A stretch of DNA of 11,266 nt. Origin: Bacillota bacterium (GTDB lineage Bacteria > Bacillota > Clostridia > Acetivibrionales > DSM-2933). Positions within the stretch are counted from its first letter, which is position 1, and every line of letters starts with the position of its first letter. Of this stretch, positions 5,811 through 11,266 are shown piece by piece. The notes below the pieces were generated by a model. It had not been told where the DNA came from, searched no databases, and worked only from the letters and a program-made list of their open reading frames with translations. The position numbers and the translations under genes are program-made. The stretch is from positions 1 through 11,266 of the forward strand of contig JAEZNF010000079.1 of assembly GCA_023441845.1 (NCBI GenBank). Direction: 5' to 3'.

Positions 5811-6011
5811 TCATCCGCCGCCCATGAACTTTATGATTTCAAGGCTATCCCCGTCTTTTAGCAATATTTCCTTCCAGCTTTCCCTGTCGGGTATTTCATA
5901 ATTATGCTCTATAACGACAGTAGCCGGCTTTATGCCCTTTTGCTCAAGAAACTCATATATAGATACGGCAGATTGTATTTCATTTTCTTTTCCGTTTACC
6001 GTTAGCTTCAT
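5811..6011 (-). CDS. thiS: Sulfur carrier protein ThiS
   Basis: 66 residues with the ubiquitin-like beta-grasp pattern of ThiS: MKLTVNGKENEIQSAVSIYE, TVVIEHNYEIPDRESW, and the closing KDGDSLEIIKFMGGG. The C-terminal Gly-Gly is the essential site that is adenylated by ThiF and converted to thiocarboxylate to give sulfur to ThiG for the thiazole ring. The ATG has a GGAGG-type ribosome site and lies 30 bp after thiC. It is the last gene before the terminator. No thiF is present in the window, so activation depends on a gene elsewhere (or on a related E1-like enzyme). Confidence 0.93.
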   Translation of the reverse strand: MKLTVNGKENEIQSAVSIYEFLEQKGIKPATVVIEHNYEIPDRESWKEILLKDGDSLEIIKFMGGG

Positions 6012-6041
6012 AAAAACCTACCTCCAACACCGACAGTTATA

Positions 6042-7343
6042 TTAAAGTATATTGACCGGCTTTCCCTCAAGTATTTTATTCATGTTCCTCACCGCACACA
6101 TTTTTCCGCACATGGTACAGGAATCCTCCACCTCCGGCATGGAGCTTTCCCTGTATTTCCTCGGCTTTTCCTTATCCATAGCAAGGTCGAACATCCCTTT
6201 CCAATCAAGGTTCTTCCTGGCCACGCTCATATTATAATCCCATTCCCTCGCACCCTTTATGCCTTTTGCAATGTCGGCTGCATGGGCAGCAATTTTGGCC
6301 GCAATAATGCCTTCCTTCATGTCATCCAGATCCGGAAGACGCAGATGTTCGGCGGGGGTAACATAGCAAAGGAAATCAGCCCCGCTTGCGGCAGCTATCG
6401 CACCGCCTATCGCACTTGTAATATGGTCATATCCCGGCGCCACATCAGTAACTATAGGTCCTAATACATAAAACGGAGCGCCGTGGCAAAGCCTTTTTTG
6501 GAGCACCATGTTTGCCTGTATTTCGTTAATTGCCATATGTCCCGGTCCCTCAACCATAACCTGAACATCTTTTTCCCATGCAACCTTTGTCAATTCTCCC
6601 AATACAATAAGCTCCTCTATCTGTGACGCATCGGTAGAATCATTGATACTGCCGGGCCTGCATGCATCGCCAAGGCTTATTGTCACATCGTATTCCCTGC
6701 ATATTTCAAGCACCTTGTCGTAATGCTCATAGAAAGGGTTCTCGCGTCCTGTCAGTTCCATCCATGCAAACAGAAGAGAGCCTCCCCTTGATACAATATT
6801 GGTAAGCCTTCCGTTCTTTTTGAATTTTTCGGCTGTAGCCTTGTTTATACCCGCATGGATGGTCATAAAATCCACGCCGTCTTCAGCGTGCTTTAATACA
6901 ACATCCAGAAACTCTTCAGTGGTAATGTCGGCCAGATCCTTATCATAAAATCCCACAGCGTCATACACCGGAACTGTGCCAATTGCAGCCGGTGACATTT
7001 CAATGAGCTTACGCCTGAAATCCCTCGTTTTGCCGAAGGAGCTCAAATCCATAATGGCTTCCGCCCCAAGTTCAATAGCCTTTCTTGCCTTCTCCAATTC
7101 ATTGTCAAAACAATGGCAGTCCTTGGAAATACCCAGGTTTACGTTTATTTTAGTCCTTAAGCCCTGGCCTATTCCCTCAGGACTCAGGCTTTTATGGTTT
7201 TTATTTGCAGGAACAGCTATTTTCCCTTCTGCTATAAGGCCTAAAAGCTCTTCAACATTTTTTCCTTCTTTTTGTGCCACCTCACTCATTTCCGGGGTTT
7301 CTATCCCTTTTCTTGCTGCCTCCATTTGCGTACTATAATTCAC
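6042..7343 (-). CDS. thiC: Phosphomethylpyrimidine synthase ThiC (short form)
   Basis: 433 residues, the short ThiC type lacking the N-terminal extension of the roughly 630-residue enterobacterial enzyme. It converts aminoimidazole ribotide to HMP phosphate in the cytoplasm by radical SAM chemistry. Conserved stretches include [87 protein letters not shown] and CYVTPAEHL. The 4Fe-4S cysteines are C409, C412 and C416, in [10 protein letters not shown], a CX2CX3C spacing rather than the CX2CX4C described for the long enzymes. GTG start with AAGGGG 8 bases upstream, directly after the thiE stop. ThiC paralogues making benzimidazoles (BzaA/B/F) exist in anaerobes, but the thi operon and riboswitch context argue for ThiC. 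Confidence 0.93.
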   Translation of the reverse strand: MNYSTQMEAARKGIETPEMSEVAQKEGKNVEELLGLIAEGKIAVPANKNHKSLSPEGIGQGLRTKINVNLGISKDCHCFDNELEKARKAIELGAEAIMDLSSFGKTRDFRRKLIEMSPAAIGTVPVYDAVGFYDKDLADITTEEFLDVVLKHAEDGVDFMTIHAGINKATAEKFKKNGRLTNIVSRGGSLLFAWMELTGRENPFYEHYDKVLEICREYDVTISLGDACRPGSINDSTDASQIEELIVLGELTKVAWEKDVQVMVEGPGHMAINEIQANMVLQKRLCHGAPFYVLGPIVTDVAPGYDHITSAIGGAIAAASGADFLCYVTPAEHLRLPDLDDMKEGIIAAKIAAHAADIAKGIKGAREWDYNMSVARKNLDWKGMFDLAMDKEKPRKYRESSMPEVEDSCTMCGKMCAVRNMNKILEGKPVNIL

Positions 7344-8396
7344 TTATCTATCCCCTTTCAAATTATCTCTGATATTCCGTATCATTTCCGGTATGCTTTC
7401 CGCTCCCACAATCTCCGTAACCAGTGCAATGCATTTTGCACCCTTTTCTTTTACCGTGTTAATATTATGCAGCTTTATTCCCCCAATTGCCACAAAAGGT
7501 ATATTAACATTTTTAGCGGCATACTCCAGATAAGTAAGCCCAACCGGGTCACATACATCCTTTTTGGTATATGTTTTGAAAATGGGCCCGACACCTATGT
7601 AATCGGCTCCACGGCGGATGGCGTCGGCAGCCTGCTCCGGGGAGTGAGTGGAGAGACCAATTACCATCTTCTCACCTGTTAGCTCTCTGGCTTTCTCAAT
7701 GGGCAGATCATCCTGTCCCAGATGCACACCGTCAGCCTCCACACTCAACGCAATATCAATCTGGTCGTTTATTATGAAAAGAGCATCATGTAAAGCGGCC
7801 ATCTCCCTTATCTTCACACACTGCCTGTACTTTTCCAGTGCACTTTTGTCTTTTTCCCTGTACTGAATAATCTTGATGCCGGATTCAAGCATCTCCTTTA
7901 CTACTTCAATATTATCCCTTCCCCTTGAATACTCTTCGGCAGTAATGCCGTAAATGTCGGTATCAAGCCTTTCCTTCTTACCGGCAGTAGCCGTTTTTAT
8001 CTCAAAATCCTTCTCAAGTGAATATGAACTGTACCTCAGTCCTTCGAATTCCCTCGAAAGTCCTTCTTGCCCCACTACCTTCAATGTATCTTCAATAGAC
8101 CTGAGTCCTTCCTGCACCCTCTTAAAATTAGCCGTTATCAAGTCTCTGATGTTCTTTTTTCCGTCTATCTCAAGCTTTTTCGATAAATCCAGCCCGATAT
8201 CATTTACAGAGTCCCGTGCAAAAATACATTGGGACAATTGTGCTCCTGTCTTTTTCCTTACACTGTGTCTTAAAACCTTCAGCTTTTCGGAAATTTCCGA
8301 ATCATCGAAATAAAACCTTGCTATGTCCTCCAAAACCCTAATACCCTCCGAAACCCTGTTAAGGTTTGCATCAAGTATCCTATAAGCCTTATCCAC
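7344..8396 (-). CDS. thiE: ThiD2-ThiE fusion: HMP-P kinase and thiamine-phosphate synthase
   Basis: 350 residues from the chosen GTG. Residues 3-130 match the ThiD2 domain (YRILDANLNRVSEGIRVLED, ARDSVNDIG, then ANFKRVQEGLRSIEDTLKV), an HMP-phosphate kinase unrelated to classical ThiD. Residues 146-345 are a ThiE TIM barrel: IIQYREK (176-182), INDQIDIAL, ADGVHLGQDD (221-230), GLSTHS, YIGVGPIFKTYTKKD and FVAIGGI. ThiD2 would phosphorylate HMP-P to HMP-PP, which ThiE couples to thiazole phosphate to give thiamine phosphate. A longer reading from a TTG at 8444 overlaps thiH, but the GTG at 8396 has AAAGGAGG with 7-base spacing and begins VDKAYRILDAN, the normal ThiD2 start. The stop abuts the thiC start codon. 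Confidence 0.92.
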   Translation of the reverse strand: MDKAYRILDANLNRVSEGIRVLEDIARFYFDDSEISEKLKVLRHSVRKKTGAQLSQCIFARDSVNDIGLDLSKKLEIDGKKNIRDLITANFKRVQEGLRSIEDTLKVVGQEGLSREFEGLRYSSYSLEKDFEIKTATAGKKERLDTDIYGITAEEYSRGRDNIEVVKEMLESGIKIIQYREKDKSALEKYRQCVKIREMAALHDALFIINDQIDIALSVEADGVHLGQDDLPIEKARELTGEKMVIGLSTHSPEQAADAIRRGADYIGVGPIFKTYTKKDVCDPVGLTYLEYAAKNVNIPFVAIGGIKLHNINTVKEKGAKCIALVTEIVGAESIPEMIRNIRDNLKGDR

Positions 8397-8425
8397 CGGC
8401 AGCCCTCCTTTATTAAAATTATTTT

Positions 8426-9532
8426 TTACGATATCAGCATCCAATCCTTAAATACAGGCTGATAACCTTTTTTGTAAAGCATCTCTTTAATTTCATCGAC
8501 ACTTCTTGGGTCAGATATATCAAACTGCCCTTCGGACTTGCCTTCTTGAGAATGTCCTCCAACCTCGGTTGATGAACCGGCAGATATCCTGGTGACTCCA
8601 AGCCCCACCAGGTTGTCCCTTAGCTCACTGCTCTCCCTTGTAGATACCGTTATACCAACACGCGGCAAAAACAGCCTTAATGCAAGCATTATCTGAACAA
8701 GGCTTCTGTTGCTAACTATTGATTTGGGCCGGAAGCTTCCGGCATGCGGTCTCATCCTTGTGACAGAAACCCCGATTTCAGTTTCAGGGTAATTTGTCTG
8801 GAGGTAATTAGCGTGAAGGCCTGTTAGAAAGGCTTCCGGCCTCCAATCGTTGAGTCCTAAAAGAGCCCCTATACCGACACTCCTCATTCCTGCAATGCAA
8901 GCCCTCTCTGGCGCATCCAGCCTGTATAAATAATTCTTCTTCGGGCCTCCCAAATGCACCTCATCGTAAACACCCTCATCATAAACTTCCTGGTATACAG
9001 TAAGGCCATCAACTCCAGCATCTATAAGCTCCTTGTACTCTGCCGTTTCCAACGGGTAAATCTCTATAGATATCGAAGAAAAGTATTTTTTCAGAATTTC
9101 AACACAGTCTTTTATGTATGAAACCGGACTTTCCTTTCTCGATTCACCCGTCAGTATCAGTATGTGCTTAAGGCCGGTATCTGCGATTATTTGGGCTTCC
9201 TTTTCCACTTCATCCAGTTTAAGCTTCTTGCGGGAAATATTATTGACAACATTGAAACCGCAGTAAGCGCACTTGTTTACGCAGTAGTTAGCCAGGTACA
9301 TGGGGGTATAAAGGAAGATTACCTTCCCAAAATGCTGGTGTGTCAACTTCTGCGACTTAAAAGCCATCTTTTCCATATGTAATGAAGCCCTGTTTGATAG
9401 AAGCGTAAGGAAATCCACATCATTAAGATTCTCCTTCTCTATTGCCCTTAATACGTCAGCATCGGTTACTCCTTTATCAAAAGCCTCAAAATCAAAGTTT
9501 TTATACTTTTCATAAGTCTTGTAAAACTCCAT
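8426..9532 (-). CDS. thiH: 2-Iminoacetate synthase ThiH (radical SAM)
   Basis: 368 residues from the chosen ATG, the usual ThiH size. It cleaves tyrosine to p-cresol and dehydroglycine, the C-N unit of the thiazole used by ThiG; the reaction needs anaerobic conditions. The radical SAM cluster motif CX3CX2C is C84, C88, C91 in [12 protein letters not shown]. Family stretches: [72 protein letters not shown] and [17 protein letters not shown] at 9562 would add ten residues, and an ATG at 9538 has the purine-rich sequence directly against it; the ATG at 9532 has GAGAGG about 6 bases upstream. Located 59 bp after thiG and 29 bp before thiE. Confidence 0.94.
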   Translation of the reverse strand: MEFYKTYEKYKNFDFEAFDKGVTDADVLRAIEKENLNDVDFLTLLSNRASLHMEKMAFKSQKLTHQHFGKVIFLYTPMYLANYCVNKCAYCGFNVVNNISRKKLKLDEVEKEAQIIADTGLKHILILTGESRKESPVSYIKDCVEILKKYFSSISIEIYPLETAEYKELIDAGVDGLTVYQEVYDEGVYDEVHLGGPKKNYLYRLDAPERACIAGMRSVGIGALLGLNDWRPEAFLTGLHANYLQTNYPETEIGVSVTRMRPHAGSFRPKSIVSNRSLVQIMLALRLFLPRVGITVSTRESSELRDNLVGLGVTRISAGSSTEVGGHSQEGKSEGQFDISDPRSVDEIKEMLYKKGYQPVFKDWMLIS

Positions 9533-9591
9533 TTCCATCCTCTCTCTTTCAATAACAGACAACTAACTTTTGTTCCCATATTATATTTATT

Positions 9592-10365
9592 TCAATCGTT
9601 TAAAAAACCTGTCAACGGTGAAGACGCTTCGGCAAACTCCTTTACAGAGCCTGTTCCCGCAAGATAAGCCTTCCTGCCTGCTTTAACGGCTAACCCGAAA
9701 GCTTCCGCCATTGCAAGCGGATCACCGGCCGTCGCAATCGCTGTATTTACAAGCACGGCAGCAGCACCTATTTCCATTGCCTCGGCAGCTTCGGAAGGTT
9801 TTCCTATTCCTGCATCCACCACTATCGGCAGGTCTATTTCATCAACCAGAATCTTCACAAGCTCTCTGGTTTTTAGCCCTTTATTTGTACCTATGGGTGC
9901 GCCAAGCGGCATAATTGCTGCTGCTCCGGCTTCTTTAAGCCTTTTTGCAGCCATCAGATCGGGACACATATACGGCAGGACGGTAAACCCTTCTTTTGCC
10001 AGTATTTCAGTGGCCTTTATGGTTTCCATATTGTCAGGCAGCAAATACTTGTTGTCCGATATAACCTCAATCTTAATCCAGTTGCCGCATCCCGATGACC
10101 TTGCAAGCCTTGCTATTCTGACTGCCTCTTCCGCATTCCTTGCTCCCGACGTATTCGGCATCAATACGCATCCTTCATGTATGAAATTAAGCATATTTTC
10201 ATCCTGAGAATCAAGATCAACTCTCCTTAATGCTACTGTAACAACCTGAGCTCCCGACAGCCTTATTACGTCAGGTATAATCCTATTCGAGTGGTATTTT
10301 CCCGTACCTACGAAAAGGCGGCTTTTAAGCTCTACTCCTCCTATTACCAACTTATCATTTTCCAT
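9592..10365 (-). CDS. thiG: Thiazole synthase ThiG
   Basis: 257 residues, full length for ThiG. It builds thiazole phosphate from deoxyxylulose 5-phosphate, dehydroglycine from ThiH and sulfur from ThiS thiocarboxylate. Landmarks: [10 protein letters not shown] (residues 16-24), [36 protein letters not shown] with K98 as the Schiff-base lysine, [46 protein letters not shown] and [17 protein letters not shown]. The ATG is preceded by AGGAGGT at good spacing. First coding gene after the TPP riboswitch, although almost 390 bp separate the aptamer from the start codon. Confidence 0.96.
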   Translation of the reverse strand: MENDKLVIGGVELKSRLFVGTGKYHSNRIIPDVIRLSGAQVVTVALRRVDLDSQDENMLNFIHEGCVLMPNTSGARNAEEAVRIARLARSSGCGNWIKIEVISDNKYLLPDNMETIKATEILAKEGFTVLPYMCPDLMAAKRLKEAGAAAIMPLGAPIGTNKGLKTRELVKILVDEIDLPIVVDAGIGKPSEAAEAMEIGAAAVLVNTAIATAGDPLAMAEAFGLAVKAGRKAYLAGTGSVKEFAEASSPLTGFLND

Positions 10366-10705
10366 TATTGACCTCCTAAAAATTCAAATTACATATTCAC
10401 AGGAAATATAAAGCCTGGGGTCTTACCATTCTCTTAAAGAGTGTCTGAAATACCTGAATAACAAAATCGTGCGAACCGGTAAACCGTCGAAATTCCCGGA
10501 TTTTCTTTTTATAATTCAAGGCACTCTATATGCCGGAATTCTCTTAGTAGGTCTCAACGCACAATTAATAGTTATATAATGCATTACAAATCTACTTCCT
10601 TGATTTTGCGGTTTACAAATCCAGGTTACGTGGGCGAGCAGTGCAGCGACCTGCCCTGAATTTTATGCGTTACAGACCTCTTGAAAAACGGTAGCAAATA
10701 AATTA
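10366..10705 (-). other. Long untranslated leader between riboswitch hairpin and thiG
   Basis: This 340-base stretch has no credible reading frame on the minus strand beyond the thiG ribosome site near 10371-10377. It contains several complementary segments: AATTCCGG/CCGGGAATT with one bulge (arms near 10496 and 10535), a small GGCA/TGCC hairpin inside it, CTCTT/AAGAG near 10433-10443, and GGGC/GCCC near 10630-10656. Two further perfect pairs cross each other: CAAAATC (10462-10468) with GATTTTG (10602-10608), and GTAAACCG (10479-10486) with CGGTTTAC (10609-10616). ATTCTCTTA occurs twice (near 10430 and 10538). It matches no RNA family I recognise. Confidence 0.45.
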
Positions 10706-10728
10706 GGCTTACCCTTTAAGGATAAGCC
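10706..10728 (-). terminator. Probable TPP-controlled attenuator hairpin
   Basis: On the minus strand GGCTTA and TAAGCC pair perfectly, with CC/GG added after a mismatch, over a short AT loop, and the stem is followed by TAATTTATTTG, a T-rich but interrupted tail. It lies about 25 bases downstream of the aptamer. The 5' arm GCTTATCC (complement of 10720-10727) can instead pair with GGGAAGC at the aptamer 3' end (complement of 10754-10760), with one bulged A, giving a plausible antiterminator. Confidence 0.6.
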
Positions 10729-10751
10729 ATTATAAGCAATAATACTCATGT

Positions 10752-10835
10752 CCGCTTCCCTACGATGGCATTAACCACATCAGGTTCAAAGGGTTAAGAT
10801 TAAATCTTTCTCAGCCGTTTTCGGCACCCCCAGCT
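10752..10835 (-). ncRNA. TPP riboswitch (THI element)
   Basis: Read on the minus strand, the aptamer shows the conserved THI-box parts in order: GGGGGTGCC, then GGCTGAGA (pyrimidine-sensing helix side), a short variable stem (GATTTAATC), ACCCTTTGAACCTGAT, the GTGGTTAATGCCA arm and CGTAGGGAAGC at the 3' end. Binding of thiamine pyrophosphate stabilises this fold and lowers expression of the downstream thi genes. It begins about 18 bases after the predicted transcription start. The hairpin at 10706-10728 suggests control by transcription termination, since the thiG ribosome site is too far away for simple sequestration. Confidence 0.96.
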
Positions 10836-10859
10836 TAATATTATGTTTTCAACATTTGT

Positions 10860-10889
10860 ATTATAACAATTTAAACCATGTTTTGTAAA
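10860..10889 (-). promoter_or_regulatory. Predicted thi operon promoter
   Basis: On the minus strand TTTACA (complement of 10884-10889) and a perfect TATAAT (complement of 10860-10865) have an 18-bp spacer. The start point near 10853 would place the TPP aptamer at the very 5' end of the transcript, as expected. No other good promoter lies closer to the aptamer. Confidence 0.7.
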
Positions 10890-10982
10890 TAACAAAGCTC
10901 AATAAATTCATAAAATAGTTATTTTTTAAGTATTAGACACCTATTCCTTTGGCATTTTTTGTGCAATATCAAGTCCTATGAA

Positions 10983-11111
10983 TTATTTTACTTCGCTTTT
11001 CTGCTCTTCAAAATTCTCGCCAAGTCTGCAGCTGACGACAAGAGCTGTAGCAATAGTTCCAAGTGTACCGCCTATCAATATACCAATCAATAAACCATAC
11101 CAATAATTCAT
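10983..11111 (-). CDS. Small single-pass membrane peptide, unknown function
   Basis: 42 residues. After MNYWYG it has one hydrophobic, glycine-rich segment, LLIGILIGGTLGTIATALVV (residues 7-26), followed by a charged tail, GENFEEQKSEVK. The ATG has GGAGG with good spacing, and the GxxxG-like glycines suggest helix packing in the membrane. It resembles the small DUF3789-type peptides found near phage or mobile genes in Firmicutes, but that is only a likeness in architecture. Its start overlaps the stop of a 28-codon frame by ATGA, which supports real translation. The thi promoter lies about 95 bp downstream; no clear terminator separates them. Confidence 0.65.
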   Translation of the reverse strand: MNYWYGLLIGILIGGTLGTIATALVVSCRLGENFEEQKSEVK

Positions 11112-11194
11112 ATCTGTGCACCTCCGCCTGATTTTTTAAAAGCTTTGTCATAATAATCGGCAAGTAAAACAAAATAATTAATCACAAATTTCAT
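11108..11194 (-). CDS. Possible 28-residue peptide, coupled to the next small gene
   Basis: Reads MKFVINYFVLLADYYDKAFK and ends KSGGGAQI. The stop TGA overlaps the ATG of the 42-codon gene in the sequence ATGA, the usual layout of translationally coupled genes, and the ribosome site of that gene lies inside this frame. Against it, there is no ribosome site near its own ATG; the frame stays open a dozen codons upstream to a TTG, also weak. It could be a real small protein, a leader peptide, or a chance frame. Confidence 0.35.
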   Translation of the reverse strand: MKFVINYFVLLADYYDKAFKKSGGGAQI

Positions 11195-11216
11195 TATTTC
11201 AATAATTATTTTTATT

Positions 11217-11266
11217 TTACTTTCCAAGGTTCAGGCACTTTTCAATTATCGTAAACGCTTCTGCTC
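11217..11266 (-). CDS. C-terminal end of an unidentified gene, cut by window edge
   Basis: One minus-strand frame is open from the window end to a TAA at 11217-11219 and reads AEAFTIIEKCLNLGK. The regular alternation of charged and hydrophobic residues looks like a coding amphipathic helix, and the two small genes follow in the same direction. Only 15 codons are visible, so neither the family nor its reality can be decided. Confidence 0.3.
   Translation of the reverse strand, partial: AEAFTIIEKCLNLGK

Noticed and set aside
8397..8444. TTG start for ThiD2-ThiE overlapping thiH
   Set aside because: The GTG at 8396 has a strong ribosome site and starts at the domain boundary; the added residues include part of that ribosome site.
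10925..10982. Terminator after the 42-codon small gene
   Set aside because: Only a short, bulged TTG-CA/TG-CAA pairing around an A-run is visible, too weak to call.
1..11266. CRISPR array, tRNA, rRNA, insertion sequence or attachment site
   Set aside because: No regularly spaced long repeats, no tRNA-like cloverleaf, no transposase motifs and no paired terminal repeats were found by reading both strands.

Overview
The window looks like chromosome of a low-GC, anaerobic Gram-positive bacterium of the class Clostridia, possibly of the Ruminiclostridium/Acetivibrio type. Grounds: AT-rich intergenic DNA, strong GGAGG-type ribosome sites, alternative GTG/TTG starts, a YqhQ-like DUF1385 protein, a PadR/HAAS pair, a lipoprotein-type ModA, and thiamine synthesis through the radical SAM enzyme ThiH (oxygen-sensitive) rather than ThiO. 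The assignment below class level is a guess.

Layout. Positions 1-1089 (minus strand) hold the start of a DUF1385/YqhQ membrane protein gene, a small HAAS/DUF1700-like membrane protein and a PadR-family repressor whose consensus promoter is overlapped by a perfect 12-bp inverted repeat. Positions 1090-1388 contain a short relic that resembles a piece of a FecCD-type ABC permease. Positions 1389-3975 (minus) are a complete molybdate/tungstate ABC transporter operon, modA-modB-modC. A 526-bp divergent intergenic region follows, with a good promoter on each strand, a perfect 10-bp inverted repeat at the presumed modA transcription start and five copies of an 8-mer, AATGTTAT. It separates the operon from a plus-strand regulator (4502-5458) that joins an excisionase-type helix-turn-helix to a periplasmic-binding-protein-like sensor domain, probably the oxyanion-responsive regulator of modABC.

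Positions 5459-5810 are a convergent intergenic region with a possible structured RNA and a bidirectional intrinsic terminator. Positions 5811-10889 (minus) are a thiamine operon: promoter, TPP riboswitch, attenuator-like hairpin, an unusually long remaining leader, then thiG, thiH, a thiD2-thiE fusion, thiC and thiS. Together these make the pyrimidine (ThiC), the thiazole (ThiG, ThiH, ThiS), the pyrimidine diphosphate (ThiD2 domain) and join the two (ThiE). No ThiF (ThiS adenylation), sulfur donor or ThiL is present here, so these must be elsewhere.

Positions 10983-11266 (minus) carry a run of very small genes: the tail of one, a 28-codon ORF and a 42-codon membrane peptide joined by a 4-base ATGA overlap. 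I see no tRNA, rRNA, CRISPR array, insertion sequence or phage integrase. The most unusual points are the regulator/operator arrangement of the mod locus, the long riboswitch leader with crossing complementary segments, the ThiC cysteine spacing, and the unexplained structured element at 5558-5644.
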